Shown here: positions 42,379 through 54,199 of the stretch, in pieces
Layout: each line of letters opens with the position of its first letter
Numbering within the stretch: position 1 is the stretch's first letter
The notes under the pieces: generated by a model
Told to the model about the DNA's origin: nothing
The model's database searches: none
The model's input: only the letters and a program-made list of their open reading frames with translations
Program-made: the position numbers and the translations under genes
Assembly: GCA_034406715.1 (NCBI GenBank)
Contig: CP137875.1
Location: 744,001 to 808,000 of the forward strand
Length of the DNA: 64,000 bases
Direction of reading: 5' to 3'
DNA from: Rhodotorula mucilaginosa
Taxonomy: Eukaryota > Basidiomycota > Microbotryomycetes > Sporidiobolales > Sporidiobolaceae

Positions 42379-45329
42379 ATGTCTAAACCTCCGCCGCCAC
42401 CCCTGCATCTAGGCGGCACCGCAGCGTCCCCGCACTCGACCGGTGCGGACGGACCGCCGCCGCCTCCCTCCTCATCAGCGACGCCGACGACGCAATCTCA
42501 TCACTCAGCCTCCACTCCGAACGGGAACGCGAACCACCCTCATCCCGGGAGCTCGGCGTCGTCGTCGCCGTCTTCAGCGGGCACCACCCAGGGCGCTGCT
42601 ACTACTGCTCCCACCGCCGCCCAACCAGCCGCTCCCCCAGCCTATCCAGCATTGCACCTCACCCCGCTCAACGGAACCTTTGTCCCGAAACAAATCTCGC
42701 TCGACCATACCACGAGCGGAGGCGGAGGAGGTCGAGTCAAGATTGGCAGGCAGATCAACGCCAAGACGGTCCCGAACGCCACCAACGGGTACTTTGACAG
42801 CAAGGTGCTCAGTCGCGCGCACGCCGAAGTCTGGTCAGAGGACGGAAAGGTGAGCCGCGCACCCGTCACTCGCCGCCAAGCACTCGTTGATGGACTGACG
42901 CACGTTCGGCAGGTCTTTATCAAAGACGTCAAGTCGTCCAACGGCACCTTTATCAACGGCGAACGCCTCTCGCCTGAATCGACAGAGTCGGACGTCTTTG
43001 AGCTCCACACCGACGACATTGTCGTGCGTTGCCGTTCTCTTTTCTCTCTTGGCCGCCCTTTTGAGTCCGAGAGCGACAAAATCTTTTTGACGCTAACCCA
43101 ACCTTTGCTCGCGTCCAACCCCGTGTTTACAGGAGTTCGGCATCGACATCCTCACGGACGATACGAAGCAGATTGTGCACCACAAAGTCGCAGCCAAGGT
43201 GCACCTCGTCCTCAACGCCGAAGATGCCATCGCGAGTCACCGGTGCGTCTTTCCTGTCTCCTCGACTCGACCACCGAGCAAGTCCTGAAGCCATCCCCCT
43301 TTGCAGCGAGATCAACAACTGGTACCGCTCCGCGGGCGAGCAATCGCTGAACCGGTCTCGCGCGACCGCTCCTCCCCGCTCCTCGGGCGGCGGCGGCGGC
43401 GGTGGCCTCCCGAGCTCTCAATCCGGTCTCAGCTTCGAGCACGTCCTGAGTCGCTTGCAAGGCGAACTGCAGAAATCGCGCGACACGGGCGTCAACTTGA
43501 CCGATGTCAACTCGACGTTGACGGTCGTGCAGGATACATTCTCAGGAGGGCCAGCGCCGAGTTTGCCTCCCGGAGCGGGTATCTCGCGTGGGTTTTCGAA
43601 TCCTCGGAATGGCGGACAGCAGCACACCCAGCAGCAGCAACAGCAGCAGCAGCAACTGCAACTGCAACAGCAGGCGGCCAACGAAGCGCACGCGCAATCG
43701 ATCGCGGCGCTCCAAGCGCAGTTGAACGAGACGCAGTCGTCCTTGCAGGGTCACGTCGGCAAGATTCGCGAACTCGAGGGACTCCTCGCCGAACACGACA
43801 CGATCAAGCGCGAAGTCGGCGGGTTGAGAGCCCAGATCGAACTGGCGCAGGAGAGCATGAGCGCTCTCATGAGGGACCGGGAGCGCCAGGGGTACGGTCG
43901 CGGAGGAGCGGCTACGAATGGGAGAGAGTCGCCGTTGGCTAGGATGTTGGAAGCGGGGGAGGAAGAGGAAGCCGAGGACAGAGGACTGGGTGGTCGGAAG
44001 GGTGGCGATCTTGGCGACGACGGCAACGAGGAGGAGGAGGAGGAGGAGGACGACGACACGAGGTCGATCGTCTCTGTCGAGACGGTCACTTCCGCCGCTG
44101 CCGCCCCGCCGCGCCTCTTGAATGGAGGCGGCGTCGGCGGCGATGACAAGCGCCGCCAGCGCGGACCGTCTCCGCTCGATGCCGATGCCGATGACGACAG
44201 TGCCCCGACCTCGTCGCCTCCTCCTTCTTCGACTCCTGCACTGGTCATCTCCGACGACGGCGACGGCACGCAACAGGGTACTTCCAACGCGGACGCGCTC
44301 GCTGCGTCCAACAAGAGGGAGCGACTCCTCGAAGAGCAGAACGGCAAGCTCGTCGCGCGACTCGAGGCCCTCTCGGTCGAGTTGAGCGAGGCGACCCAAC
44401 TCGGCGCGGCGTTGCGGACTCGCCATGCCGAAGCGAGCGAGACGATCAAGCTCCTCGAGGAGCGGATCGTCGCGCTCGAACGGGCCGTCGATCAACGCGT
44501 CGCCGAAGCTGAGGGCAAGGTGCTCGAAAAAGTTGAACAGACTTGGACGGGGTGGCGCGAACGGTTCGAGCAGAGTTGGAAGGAGGAACGGTTGAGTTGG
44601 GAGGGGGAGAGGGAGGCGTTGAGAAAGTTGGTCAAGGAGTGGGAGGAGCGGAAACGTCTCGAGGCGGTCGAGATGGCCGCGTTGAGGGAAGCCGCGGCGC
44701 GCAATCGCGCTGGCGAGGAGGAGGAGGACGAAGACGAGGACGGCGGCACCTCTTCTGGGTCGGACGACATCGCCGACCCTTCGTCTACGCTCTCGCCCGT
44801 GACCGGTTCCCCGGCGCGCACCTCGTCCAAGAAATCGCGCTCGTCCCGGCGCCGGAAACGCTCCTCGTTGACGCCCGTTCCGCCCTCGATTCCCGGGCCT
44901 TCCGCGTCCGCTCGCTTGTCCGAGTTGGCGAGGCACGTCGTCGACGGTCGTGGCGGCGCCGGCGGTGCTGGCGGCGGTGTTGGCGGTGGTGGCGGCGTCG
45001 CGAGCGATTCAGACTCGACCATCGGCGAACCACTCGGCGGCGGCGACAATGGCGCCGGTGGCAACCGCTTCAAGGGAGATGGCGCTTCCGGTCGAGCTGG
45101 ACTCGGCGGGTCGGCGTCGTCGGCGTCCAGCGGCCAGGACGTGACCCGCGGATCCGGCAAGGCGGGCGAGCACGGCGTGAGTTCCTGCGCTGATTTTGCG
45201 TCACGGAATGCTCTTTTGACCAATTCCTCTTCCCCATCCATGCAGGGATTGCCGCTCTCGGTCGCGGGCGCAGTGGTCGTTCTCGCCGTCGCTGTCGGTT
45301 ACGGTGCCGCCATGAAGCTCAAGGAGTGA
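42379..45329 (+). CDS. Tail-anchored FHA-domain protein (SLMAP / Far9-Far10 / Vps64-like)
   Basis: Five exons (42379-42849, 42913-43023, 43133-43242, 43307-45176, 45246-45329) encode 881 residues. A Pro/Ser/Gly-rich N-terminus precedes an FHA phosphothreonine-binding domain spanning the first junctions: VKIGRQIN, SKVLSRAHAEVWSE, IKDVKSSNGTFINGERL, EFGIDIL. A Gln-rich and coiled-coil region follows (ALQAQLNETQSSLQGHVGK, REALRKLVKEWEERKRL). Acidic runs and a Gly-rich linker lead to a C-terminal membrane anchor (GLPLSVAGAVVVLAVAVGY) ending MKLKE. FHA plus coiled coil plus tail anchor is the layout of SLMAP and yeast Far9/Far10, STRIPAK/Far-complex subunits at ER or nuclear membrane. The last intron is 69 nt without a stop and so could be retained in frame. 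Orthology by architecture, not proven. Confidence 0.87.
45177..45245 (+). other. In-frame optional intron before FHA protein membrane anchor
   Basis: The segment begins GTGAGT and ends TGCAG, as a normal intron would. It is 69 nt long, a multiple of three, with no stop in frame; reading through would insert 23 residues immediately upstream of the anchor. Confidence 0.6.
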
Positions 45330-45880
45330 TGAGCTCGTTTCCTCAGCATTCTCTTCTTTCCTCGTTCACGCACAAACTTGCACCTTCTCTCTTTCCGGGC
45401 TTGGCAACGCAGCATCGTATGAAACATAGCAGTTCCCGTGATCAATCACGTTCTGCGCTTTCTTTTGGCTAGAGCGAGATTCTCGGTCAGGCCCAAGTCC
45501 TCAGACGAACGCATCCGGACCGGTGATTGTGAGCGTGGCAAACACTACACACTAGTCGTGGGTGGCTAACGAGCTGTACGCGCACTTTCGCCGAGGGGAA
45601 CGGCCAAGAGTGTGCCTGACTTCAGAACGACGTCCACGCTGGGCGCGATGCCGTTGCGGTCGGTCGACATGAGCTGTTCGCGTTGCTCACGAACCTCTCT
45701 GCGCGGACGTAACAAATTGTTTGGATGCGATGATAGTACACGTTTGGCATTCCCGCGATCTAGACGACGAGACCTCTTCTTCTACACTGCTTCTAACCGA
45801 ACCGCACAACTTTACAACTCCCAACCACCCGGTCCGGCGTGCGCGTCTCGCGCGCTTTTCGTAGTACAGCGACGATGCGT
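45330..45880. other. Convergent 3' intergenic region
   Basis: This 551-bp stretch lies between the stops of the convergent FHA and permease genes. No coding, RNA or repeat feature is supported. Confidence 0.45.
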
Positions 45881-48081
45881 CTAGGCCTTGCACGAGAAAG
45901 GGTGACCGAACTTGCCGCTCTCGTACTGCGCGGCGAAAAGGAGAAAGTCAGTCTCGTGTCTCTCGTGTCGGAAAAAGCTTGGAGTGCGCCACTTACGCCC
46001 TTCTTGATGCCCTGTATGTAGGATAAGTGAGGTTCGTAGTCAGTATAGATGCAACATGAAGCATTGGCGCTGGAACACGCGAGGCGAAACTGACGGTGAT
46101 GGCCTGTGGAGGAGGGATTCCGGTGTTAGTCTTTGTACGCAAGCCGAAGAAGAAAGAAATAAACCTTCGCTATAGAGGCCAAGCGGACACAATGCACAGG
46201 AGATGAGGATCTGTTCGTAGAAGCCATCGTTAGCTCCGGACGAAGCGAGGGGACCGGGAAACGCCACTCACGAAGAGGAGAGCGACGATGGTGCCAAAGG
46301 TGCGACTCGGGCGCTTCCAGTAGCCACCGTCGACGACCTCGGGCAGCTTAGGGTTGACGAGGTGCAGGTAGACGAAGCCGCCCATGCCGACAACGAACCA
46401 GAGCGAAGTGAGGGACGAAATGATGGTGAGGAGCTGACTGAAGAAGGGGATGAGCTCGGCAAAGACGAAGCCGGCGAGCCAGACGGAGAAGATGATGGCG
46501 AGCCATGCGCCCTGAGCCTTCCAGGACCTGGGAAAGCGGGGGGGGGGGAGGGGGGGGGATGGGTCAGAGGCCGGACCGAACGAAAACGGAACTCGGATGC
46601 AACTGACTTGGAGGTGAGGAGCGGCGAGTAGCGGAAGAGCGACGTGTATAGGTACTTGGCACCGACGTTGGCGGCGACTATAGGCGAGGCATACGTTAGT
46701 CCTGGCTCAGGGAAAGGGAGGAAGACGAGCCGCACCAATTCCGGAAACTGTGAGCGAGGGATGCGTCAGTTCGGAGATTCAGGAGCGGGATTCAGGCGTC
46801 TGAAAAGGCACCTATGATCGTCACCAGTGCGAATGCGTATGCCACGCACTCCACCGTACGGCTCGTCATCGACAGAGCCGGGCTGGTAACGTACTGGCCG
46901 GCGTAGCGGTAGCAGACGGCGCCGACGACGGTGTAAATGACGAGCGAGATGCCCTGCGACAACAGCATCGACTTCTTGAAGTCGTTCGGGCGCTTCATCT
47001 CGGGAAGGAATGAGAAGACGGCCATGACCTGGCCGTAGGCAAAGACGGTGTTGAGGATGGCGCCGATAACCGACTCGAGGCTGACGTTCTGAGTGGCAAA
47101 CGCGTCCCACTCGATCGGAACGCCGTTCTTGATCAGGCGCGTGTTGTCCTGAAGAGCGACGGCGATGATGGTGATCATCGAGGCCGTAAAGATGCACGAG
47201 AGCGAGAGGATCGAGAGCCAGGTCAAGCCGGACCACTTGCGGTGGTAGGACAGCTGTCGGTTCGGTTTGCGTCAGTCTGCACTCTTCAACACTGCTCGCA
47301 GCGTCCACGTACCAGGGCACTGACGACCGCAATGAGGACAGCCCAGCCGATCGCGCAATTGGCGCCGTTGTCAAAGGTAGAGATGGCGATCTTGCCGGCG
47401 AGGACGTGCGAACTCGCGAGTCCGACCGACTTGGCGACCATACCGATACCCAGGAACCGACCTCCCCACTTGCCAAAGATGACCTCGCCAGCCCTGTTGT
47501 AGAGTCGTGTCAGTTCTGGTGGAGACGGGGTGGCGGAAAGGCGAGACTGACTCGGCGACGTTGAGCACGTGCGGGTAGCGGAGCTTGAAGTCGACCATGA
47601 AGTGGGTCGTGACGTAGCTGAGGGCAGTATGGATTAGCCTATAGTTTTGGCAAAACACGCAGGTGCAGCGGCGTACGCAATGACAATGAAACCGCAGTTG
47701 GCGATGATGCCGCCCGCCATTCCGAGACGGTAAAAGTTTTGCGGGAACGACAGCGTGCCGAGAGCGATGGCCTATACGAGTGCGCGCATAGTAAACAGAT
47801 CAGCATAAGCACGTATTGCCGTCGCGGACGATGTCCGATCCCCTGTCCCTGCCGAACGTGACGAAGTGGCTCACCTCGCAGGTCAAGACGAGACCGGCCT
47901 TGAACCATCCGAGGGTCTTGAAGTCCTCCTGGTCCTCGTCGCCCTCACGGAGAGCGAACGCATCGGCGACGGCGGGACGCGGCTCGTCCTCGCGCGCGAC
48001 GAAGCTGGTCTGGCGGACACCACCCTCTTCCTCGGTATCCTTCTCGTTGAGGGGCTTCTCGTTGTAGAATGCGGAAGCCAT
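45881..48081 (-). CDS. AAAP-family amino-acid permease (Mtr-like)
   Basis: A gene of roughly ten exons; exon 1 is 48081-47875. It encodes a polytopic transporter of the amino acid/auxin permease family, closest in feel to Neurospora Mtr, the neutral/aromatic amino-acid permease. Seen: a hydrophilic N-terminus with acidic residues, LGWFKAGLVLTCE, AIALGTLSFPQNFYRLG, IIANCGFIVIAYAAAPAYVTTHFMVDFK, AGEVIFGKWGG, WAVLIAVVSALLSYHRKWSGL, LSCIFTASMITIIAVAL, VFAYGQVMAVFSFLPEMKRPNDFKKSML (the conserved proline kink with FLPEM), VIYTVVGAVCYRYAGQYV, and KAQGAWLAIIFSVWLAGFVFAELIPFFSQLL. It ends YESGKFGHPFSCKA. Probably plasma-membrane, proton-coupled import; substrate range cannot be read from sequence. A single GATAA occurs upstream at about 48377, consistent with but not proof of nitrogen control. 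Confidence 0.92.
46538..46561. repeat. G-rich tract (C-rich polypyrimidine tract on gene strand)
   Basis: Nearly pure G on the plus strand, interrupted by single A residues. In permease orientation it is the C-rich tract directly upstream of the acceptor before the exon starting SWKAQGAW. Confidence 0.8.
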
Positions 48082-49397
48082 CGGGCGACGCAGGAAGCGC
48101 AGCGGACCGGTCGAGGAAGAAGAAGGTGTAGTAGCCAGGGTTGCTTGCTAAGAGGGCAAGAGCAACAAGCCACTTGATCCGAGCAGATGGACGAGGTGAG
48201 GTGAGCAGCAAAAGAGAGGCGAGAGCGCGGGCGGCGACCCCAGCGCATGGAACGGGCCCCAGCTCCCTCCGAGACACGGATTTGGAAGTGCAAAGTTTGC
48301 AGCATCGACGTTTTGTCCAGCGGGGCAACTCGCACGAGAAGGCGTGGAGGTTCCGATGAGGAAGCGGAGGCCCGGCGATAAAGATCGCTCGTCTCGTGAG
48401 CGCGCGTGCGCTCGGCCGGGTTTGCTCGGATCCCTCATTATGAACTTGACGCCGACGTAATGCCAAGGGTTGTCCCGTCTATATTTGAACACTATGCGGT
48501 TTCCTCGGCTTGCGTCGGCCTTCTGAGCCCGTCTTTGCCTGTATACAGCAGCTGCACATGTATAGAGGATGCGTCTCATCAATGCAGCACGGTGTAGCCT
48601 CACGATCACATTCACAATGCTCCCCCGGAAAGAGACGAAAAAAAAAGGCGGAGCCGTGGAGTGCCGTCCACCTCCTGCTGATCAAGCGTGGAGTCCCATT
48701 ACCACTTAACCTCGCACGCGGTTTGTGCCCCAGCCTCTTGGGAGCAGCTCTTCCTGATCCGCCCGCGGAAAGAAGACGGCAGCGCCGACCTCGGACTTTC
48801 GACAGCAGCAGCAGCTTCATGCCGAAAAAGCCAGCTGGCGAGCTCGGACGGACGGAGCTGAGCTCTCCGCGTCTCTTGCCTGCAGCACTCCGCCACATGT
48901 GCCGGGCAGCATATATATGCTGAGCACTGGCCATTGTGCGAGCTTATGGTATCCAGCTCACGGCCACTCGGAGTCGACTTCAGCCAGCCCTCGGCCCATG
49001 CCCTGCAAATTCCGAGCTCACGCGTCGACGAAAATTACATAGTCACGGCTCCTTCAAACCGCTACAAAAGTATATAGCTATGTACTGATGCAATCGATCG
49101 GTACCGCCTGTGCATGCGCTGAGGTGACGCTACATACTGCGTTAAGACCGCCCACGGATATTGGGAAACTCCAAGCTTGCGATTTTGCCGCTCAGCTGAC
49201 CTCTTCTCGCTCGAAGTCGGAAGTAATCGGTTCGCTCTCGTTTTCAGAGCCTTTCGGGCACACCATATCGTCTGGAAGGGTCTACTTGGCATGACGAGTG
49301 TGTTAAGGACGAGCGTGGGGTCTCCATCCTTTGAAACCGCTACACGATTCGCTCAGTCCGGATCCGAGTCGAGAAAGACGGGCCGCCCGCCGCCCTC
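48082..49397. other. Long intergenic region upstream of permease
   Basis: About 1.3 kb between the permease start and the stop of the next minus-strand gene. It is locally AT-richer than the surroundings from about 48895 to 49090. It contains a 16-bp perfect palindrome at 48907-48922 and a GATAA at about 48377. Open frames inside (such as 48510-48923 plus) resemble no known protein. Confidence 0.45.
48907..48922. promoter_or_regulatory. 16-bp palindrome with TATATATA core
   Basis: The sequence CAGC-ATATATAT-GCTG is a perfect inverted repeat. It could be a TATA-type element or a binding site for a dimeric regulator; it lies 826 bp upstream of the permease start. Confidence 0.35.
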
Positions 49398-52219
49398 TCA
49401 AATCAGCATACCGAGGCTCATCTGCATCGCACGCTGCCGCTTGTGGTCCTCGTCGTCATCGTGCTCCGGAGTGACGAGCGGCTGCGAGTCGGGAGAAGCG
49501 GGCGCTGTACTGACCGAGGCCGAACGACGCACGCCCGTCTTGGGCGCTTGACGGGCCGATCCTCCTCCTCCTCGAGGAGCTCTCAACACGGTTGGATCCG
49601 GACTCATGAACCGGACGTGTGGGACCCGCGCCGCGCGCAAGCTCGACGAGATGCGGTTCTTGGTCCGCGAAAAGGTCGAACCGGCTGCGAGGCTGCGGGT
49701 GTCGGCGTCGTCGCGATCGGCGCCGCTCGAAGTGTCGGACCAGCTCGATTGCGGTCGTGAAGGATGAGGGTGGTGGTACATTTGCGATAGCGACCCGGTG
49801 GAAGGGCGAGAAGTCAACGCGGGAGTAGCAGCTGCTCGGGCAAACATGGATCAGTTTTTCGCGCGATTCCGTCGGGAGAAGGATATCCGCTGCCCCTCAC
49901 CTGATACTTTACGGTTAGGATAAGCGACTTCGACGGTCGAGTTGACATAAGGTGCAGAATAAGGTACCGCATGTTCGAAGCGGAGAGGTTGCGCATGGAT
50001 AGGAAGCGTGTTCGCTCGCGTCGCCGTCACGTTGCTCAATGTCGGGAGAGGCGCGTTGGATTCGGCGACCGCTGCTACAGGAGAGAAAGCCGCGGCCGAA
50101 TAGATCGGGATGGGCTGCCCCGTCGGACTGAGGACGTAGGCGTGCGGCTGGAGGTTCGAAAACGGTGGCGAGTGGACATGCGCCGGTCGGATCGCACTCT
50201 GTGCAGGCTGCTGCATCCGATGCATAGTTGGCTCATGGTAGTCTGCAGGAGAAGTTCGGATCAGTTCTCGGCGCCCATTTCGAATCAGCGTTTCACGCAA
50301 ACGCACTCGTAAGAGTCTGCCTCGGACGGAAGCCGTGGAACTCCTCCCCTCGCACTACTTCGGTCCGGAACGACGACGGCGGATCAGTTGTCGTGACCGA
50401 GGTTGCGCTCTTGTGCAGGTTGTTGACCGCAGCGGCACCAGTCTGCAGCGGCGTCAAGAATCGGCTCGGGATGGCTGGGACGGGCGGCGAAAGCGCCGAC
50501 ATCGCCAACGCGTCTTCATATTCTGGCAAGGTCGCGCGAGTGACGTGCGACACGACCGATTCGGCCCCGTAAAAGTCGCTTCGAGCGTCGTCGTCGTCGT
50601 CCCAGTCTGGTCCTCCTGCGACTTCTTCTTGCTCCGCCTCTTCATTCTTCTCCTCCTTCGCCTCGTACTTGACTCTGAGCGGCGGACTCTGGCGGCTCGG
50701 GTCGTCGACGAGGCGAGTCATCGTCGTCGTCGTCGTCATCGTCGTCGCCACCGCCGCCTGCTCATTAAGGACCGAATCGGTCTCGTCGCCATAGATACTC
50801 GGACTGATAGATCGGACGACCCTTCCAGCCTGCGAACGCGGGTCCTCCGAAGCGGCGCGAGGGTGTTCGACGACTGTGCCGCGACCGTGAAGGGGAGTAG
50901 GATCCGCCACCGTCATCCCGAAAAGGCCAGCAGCTTTCGGACCTGCCGAAGTCGAACTCGAACCCGAACCGACCGTGTAGCGCCGAGGCGGCGGGACCGG
51001 TCGCTGTTGGAGCGACTTCTTGGGCGTCGCACTGCTGCAGTCTCCGTTGTCGACGAGCGGCGGAGCCGAGCGAACCGACACGGAGGAGGAAGGAGTAGAG
51101 TCGAACCGGGTCGCAATTGGTCGGGCGGCCCCGGGAGCGGTGACGTGGCTCGGAGTCGGGAGGGACGGAGGAGGAGAGGCAGGCGGTGCGGACGGCCTTG
51201 AAGCGGTCGGAGTTGGGGTGACCGCCGCAGCCGCAGCCGCAGCCGAAACCGAGGAAGAGGAAGAGGGCGAGAGCGTCTCCGGAGCAGGGGAGGACCCGTA
51301 CGAGTCGCCCGACTTTTGCTGCTCCTGCTGCTGCTTGCGACGATATCGGCTCTCGCCACTGCCAGTACTGGCGGCGAGGCCATGCCGACCAGACTCGGCC
51401 GGCGATTCAGTCCACGAGGTGGTTGGCGCCTCCCTGTCACGGCGTTGCACCAGATTCGCGACGAATTGCTGTTGCGCAGCATGGCGGCGGACTCTTGAGA
51501 TTGAAGCGGACGAGGAGGCGGAGGCGGCTGACGCCGATGAGGGAGAGGAAGAAGACGAAGGTGCACTTGATGCAGTGCTCGAATGCGCGGGTGGGGCACT
51601 CGCTGCTGCCAATGCCAGGCGCTGAGCCGCTCGGAGGTGTTGCTGCGCCAGGCGGAAGTGGTGCTGGGCTGCGTCGCATTTACCAGTCGAAGGGGTTAGA
51701 TTGGGCGGGAGTTGTTGACGGCAGGAGAGAGAGAAAGGGAGACGAACCGATCTCGGCGTCGGTCATGTCCTCGAACCGGACCCTTGTCGACTCGTTCTCC
51801 TCCTCAATATGCGAAAAGCCCGAGAACTGAGCACTCGAGCTGGTCGGCTGCTGGGGGGCGGCCGTGTCGTCTTCCTCGTCTGGTTCCGACGTCTGACGTC
51901 GACGCCACGCATCAACACTCTTGTCGCCGGCCGACTTGATCCCGCCGGACGTTGTGGTCATCATCGCGTAAGTGGCATGGTGGTGCATGAGTGTAGTGTG
52001 GTGCGAGTTCTCGGAGAGGAGGAGCGAGGGCTGGCGCGTGCTCGGCGGACCGGAGGACGACGGCGGTGAACGTTCGACGGCGGCCCCTCCCCCTCCTTCG
52101 TAGTATTGCGGGACGCCCTCGTCGTCGGCAGTTTCCAGGAAGGACATGAGGGGTGCTGCGGGATGGGGCGAGAACGATGCCGGGTTGATGGCAAAGAGGG
52201 TCGTCTTGTCGCTGCTCAT
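49398..52219 (-). CDS. Large disordered fungal protein of unknown function
   Basis: A gene of at least four exons beginning at the ATG at 52219. I do not recognise it. Exon 1 encodes TTLFAINPASFSPHPAAP, a His-rich stretch and VRFEDMTDAEI; the splice to exon 2 yields a predicted amphipathic helix AQHHFRLAQQHLRAAQRLAL. The rest is dominated by Ser/Ala/Pro runs, with short conserved-looking islands: RRYTVGSG, DPTPLHGRG, RVVRSISPSIYGDETDSV, a charged EAKEEKNEEAEQEE, DWDDDDDARSDFYGAESVVSHVTRATLPEYEDAL, and EFHGFRPRQT. The C-terminal exon has SRTKNRISSSLRAARVPHVRF and ends RQRAMQMSLGMLI. No membrane or signal segment. The DDD-Y/LPEYEDA islands look like docking motifs (LPEY resembles a PPxY-like site, by inference). 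The exon join at about 49820-49920 is tentative. Confidence 0.75.
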
Positions 52220-53058
52220 TGATTTCGGGCGGCGGGAGGGAGGCGGCACGAGAGAGAGGAGAGGGGGGTTCACGCGGGGGACGACGACGGCGGCGGCGTC
52301 GTTGGGTCGGCTGCCGGCGGGGAGTTGGATCGGCTCAAGTCGGCCGCACTCCTGGCGGCGGCGGTGTGTGGCGGCGGTGGAGAAGAGGCGAGAGGCGAGG
52401 CGAGGCGGCGGCGGGCGGAAAGCGGCCCTGCCCGTCGGCTCTCGGATCGATTAGATCTCGGACAAGTCGAGCTGCTGCGGACGGTTGACTGGCCACGCGG
52501 GCGCACCGGACCCGTGCCGAGTCACTGGAGAGTCAAGTGCGTCCGTCTTGCAAGAGAGAGAGGAGCAGCGTCGAGTTGGCAGCAAGGATCAGCGGGAGCG
52601 CAGCCGAGAACAGCAGCAGGTCGATCTACTCGCGGAACAAGAGTATAGCGGCGGTAGAAGCCCCGAGGTCCATGCCTGAGTCGACGACGGACGTCGGTCG
52701 GAGAGAGACGAGGACTGAGCGTTCGTCGCCCTCGGAGTGCCGCGGATCAGCAAGCATGTCCCAACCCCGAAATGCGAGCACGCCATGCACGTCGTTCGGC
52801 CGTTGAATAGCCGTCTGGGAGTCAGTCAGCTGGGGCCGTGTCGCATGTTGATGGCCGACGATGCGATGAAGCGACGAGAGGGCGAACCGACTCGAAGCGG
52901 AAGGCCAGGGAGCCAGGGAGCTGCAGCCAGAGGCTTGTTTACGCGTATTGACAGCCCCTACTGGAACCGTCCAAACTCGGCGTATGAGAGCCTTAAAGTC
53001 GACCTCATCTCCCCACTTGCGCCGAGTCTCTTCCGCTCTTGACCATTGATTCGCCGCC
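52220..53058. promoter_or_regulatory. Divergent intergenic region (disordered protein / MED7)
   Basis: The 839 bp separate divergent starts. The first 250 bp next to the minus-strand gene are strongly purine-rich (GGC/GAG runs) on the plus strand. No gene supported. Confidence 0.45.
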
Positions 53059-53953
53059 ATGTCGTCGCCTGCCTCGGACGGAGCACCGCCAGCAGCACCA
53101 CCACCACCACAGGAACAAGATGCCCAGCCGCCTCCGCCCCCTGAGTTTGACACGAGCCTGTTCCCGGCTCCTCCCGCCTTTTACCACCGCTACACCACCG
53201 ACGACGCCAAACTCGACCCGCCGCCCAACGTCGACTGGATCCTGCAGGACGGGAGCTACACCGTCTTTGGTGAAACCTGGCCCGTCGAGGAAACCATCCC
53301 GACCCTCAAAGAGATGGGCGTCCCGGAAATGTTTGACCCCAACGAGGGTGCGGCACCCGTCTTTCTCTCTCGAGCCCTTATCGAGGTGTAGCTGATCCGT
53401 GCCCGCCCGCAGACCGAAAACTCTCGCTCCAGTCGCTCCTCCGAACCCTCATCCTCACCTACACCCAACTCCTCGACGCCCTCCTCACTCCGCCGCCTTC
53501 GCTCGCCCACCCCGAACCCACCCTCCCCACCGACCCCGAACGGTTGACCGAACACATGCGCCTGATCTGCATCAACATGCACTACCTCGTCAACGAGTTG
53601 AGGCCCGTCCAGGCCCGCGAAACGCTCAAGGCCATGATGCAGAGTCAGATCGACCTCCGGAGGCGGAAAACAGCCGCCATCAAGCAGTACGTCCGCCCTC
53701 GTCCAGACTCGCACTTTCCACACTCTCTCTCTCAACCACTGAAAGCTGTCGCCGCAGGAAATGCGCCAGCATCACGGCCCAGCTCGCAGCTCTCCAAGCT
53801 CAGACTGCCGAAGCCGCCAATGCGCGGCCTCCTCCAAAGAGCCACCATCGACTCGACCCATCTCCGGCAGAGGCGGCAGCGACCGCCGCGCAAGAGGCGC
53901 TCGACATCTTTGCAAAGCTGAGAGCGCGCGCCGCCGACACAGTTGTCTCATAA
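53059..53953 (+). CDS. MED7: Mediator complex subunit Med7
   Basis: Three exons (53059-53347, 53413-53686, 53758-53953) encode 252 residues. Med7 is a middle-module Mediator subunit that heterodimerises with Med21 and bridges RNA polymerase II and regulators. Seen: a Pro-rich start, then the conserved SLFPAPPAFYHRYT motif, DGSYTVFGETWPVEETIPTLKEMGVPEMFDP, KLSLQSLLRTLILTYTQLLDALL, the hallmark HMRLICINMHYLVNELRPVQARETLKAMMQSQIDLRRRK, and a C-terminal helix. Length matches fungal Med7. The second exon ends within the RRRKTAAIK-Q junction. Start is the first ATG in frame and in ACC-like context (GCC ATG). Confidence 0.96.
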
Positions 53954-54199
53954 CTCTGCACCGTCTCTCTCCCTCTTTATGGCCTCGAACACCACCGTGC
54001 TTGTTGTAGTACCACATGCAAGACAAGATACATAGTCTCTCCCTCTCCTTCTCTCGCGATCGAGGCAAGTTGTTCGTACGGTGAAAAGCTACAGTTTTTC
54101 GAAAGCGATAATGAGAGAAAGGGGAGAATACTACCACGAGATAAGGGAAAAGGAATCTAGTACAACCCCGACGGAGACGCCATATCGTCGGTTCTTCCT

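Noticed and set aside
43542-44936. Minus-strand open frame of about 460 codons opposite the FHA gene
   Set aside because: It mirrors the codon pattern of the coiled-coil exon on the plus strand and shows no domain. The plus strand has the FHA motif and correct splice sites.
48510-48923. Open frame of about 137 codons in the long intergenic region
   Set aside because: It has no recognisable domain, biased Arg/Pro/Cys composition and overlaps an equally long frame on the opposite strand.
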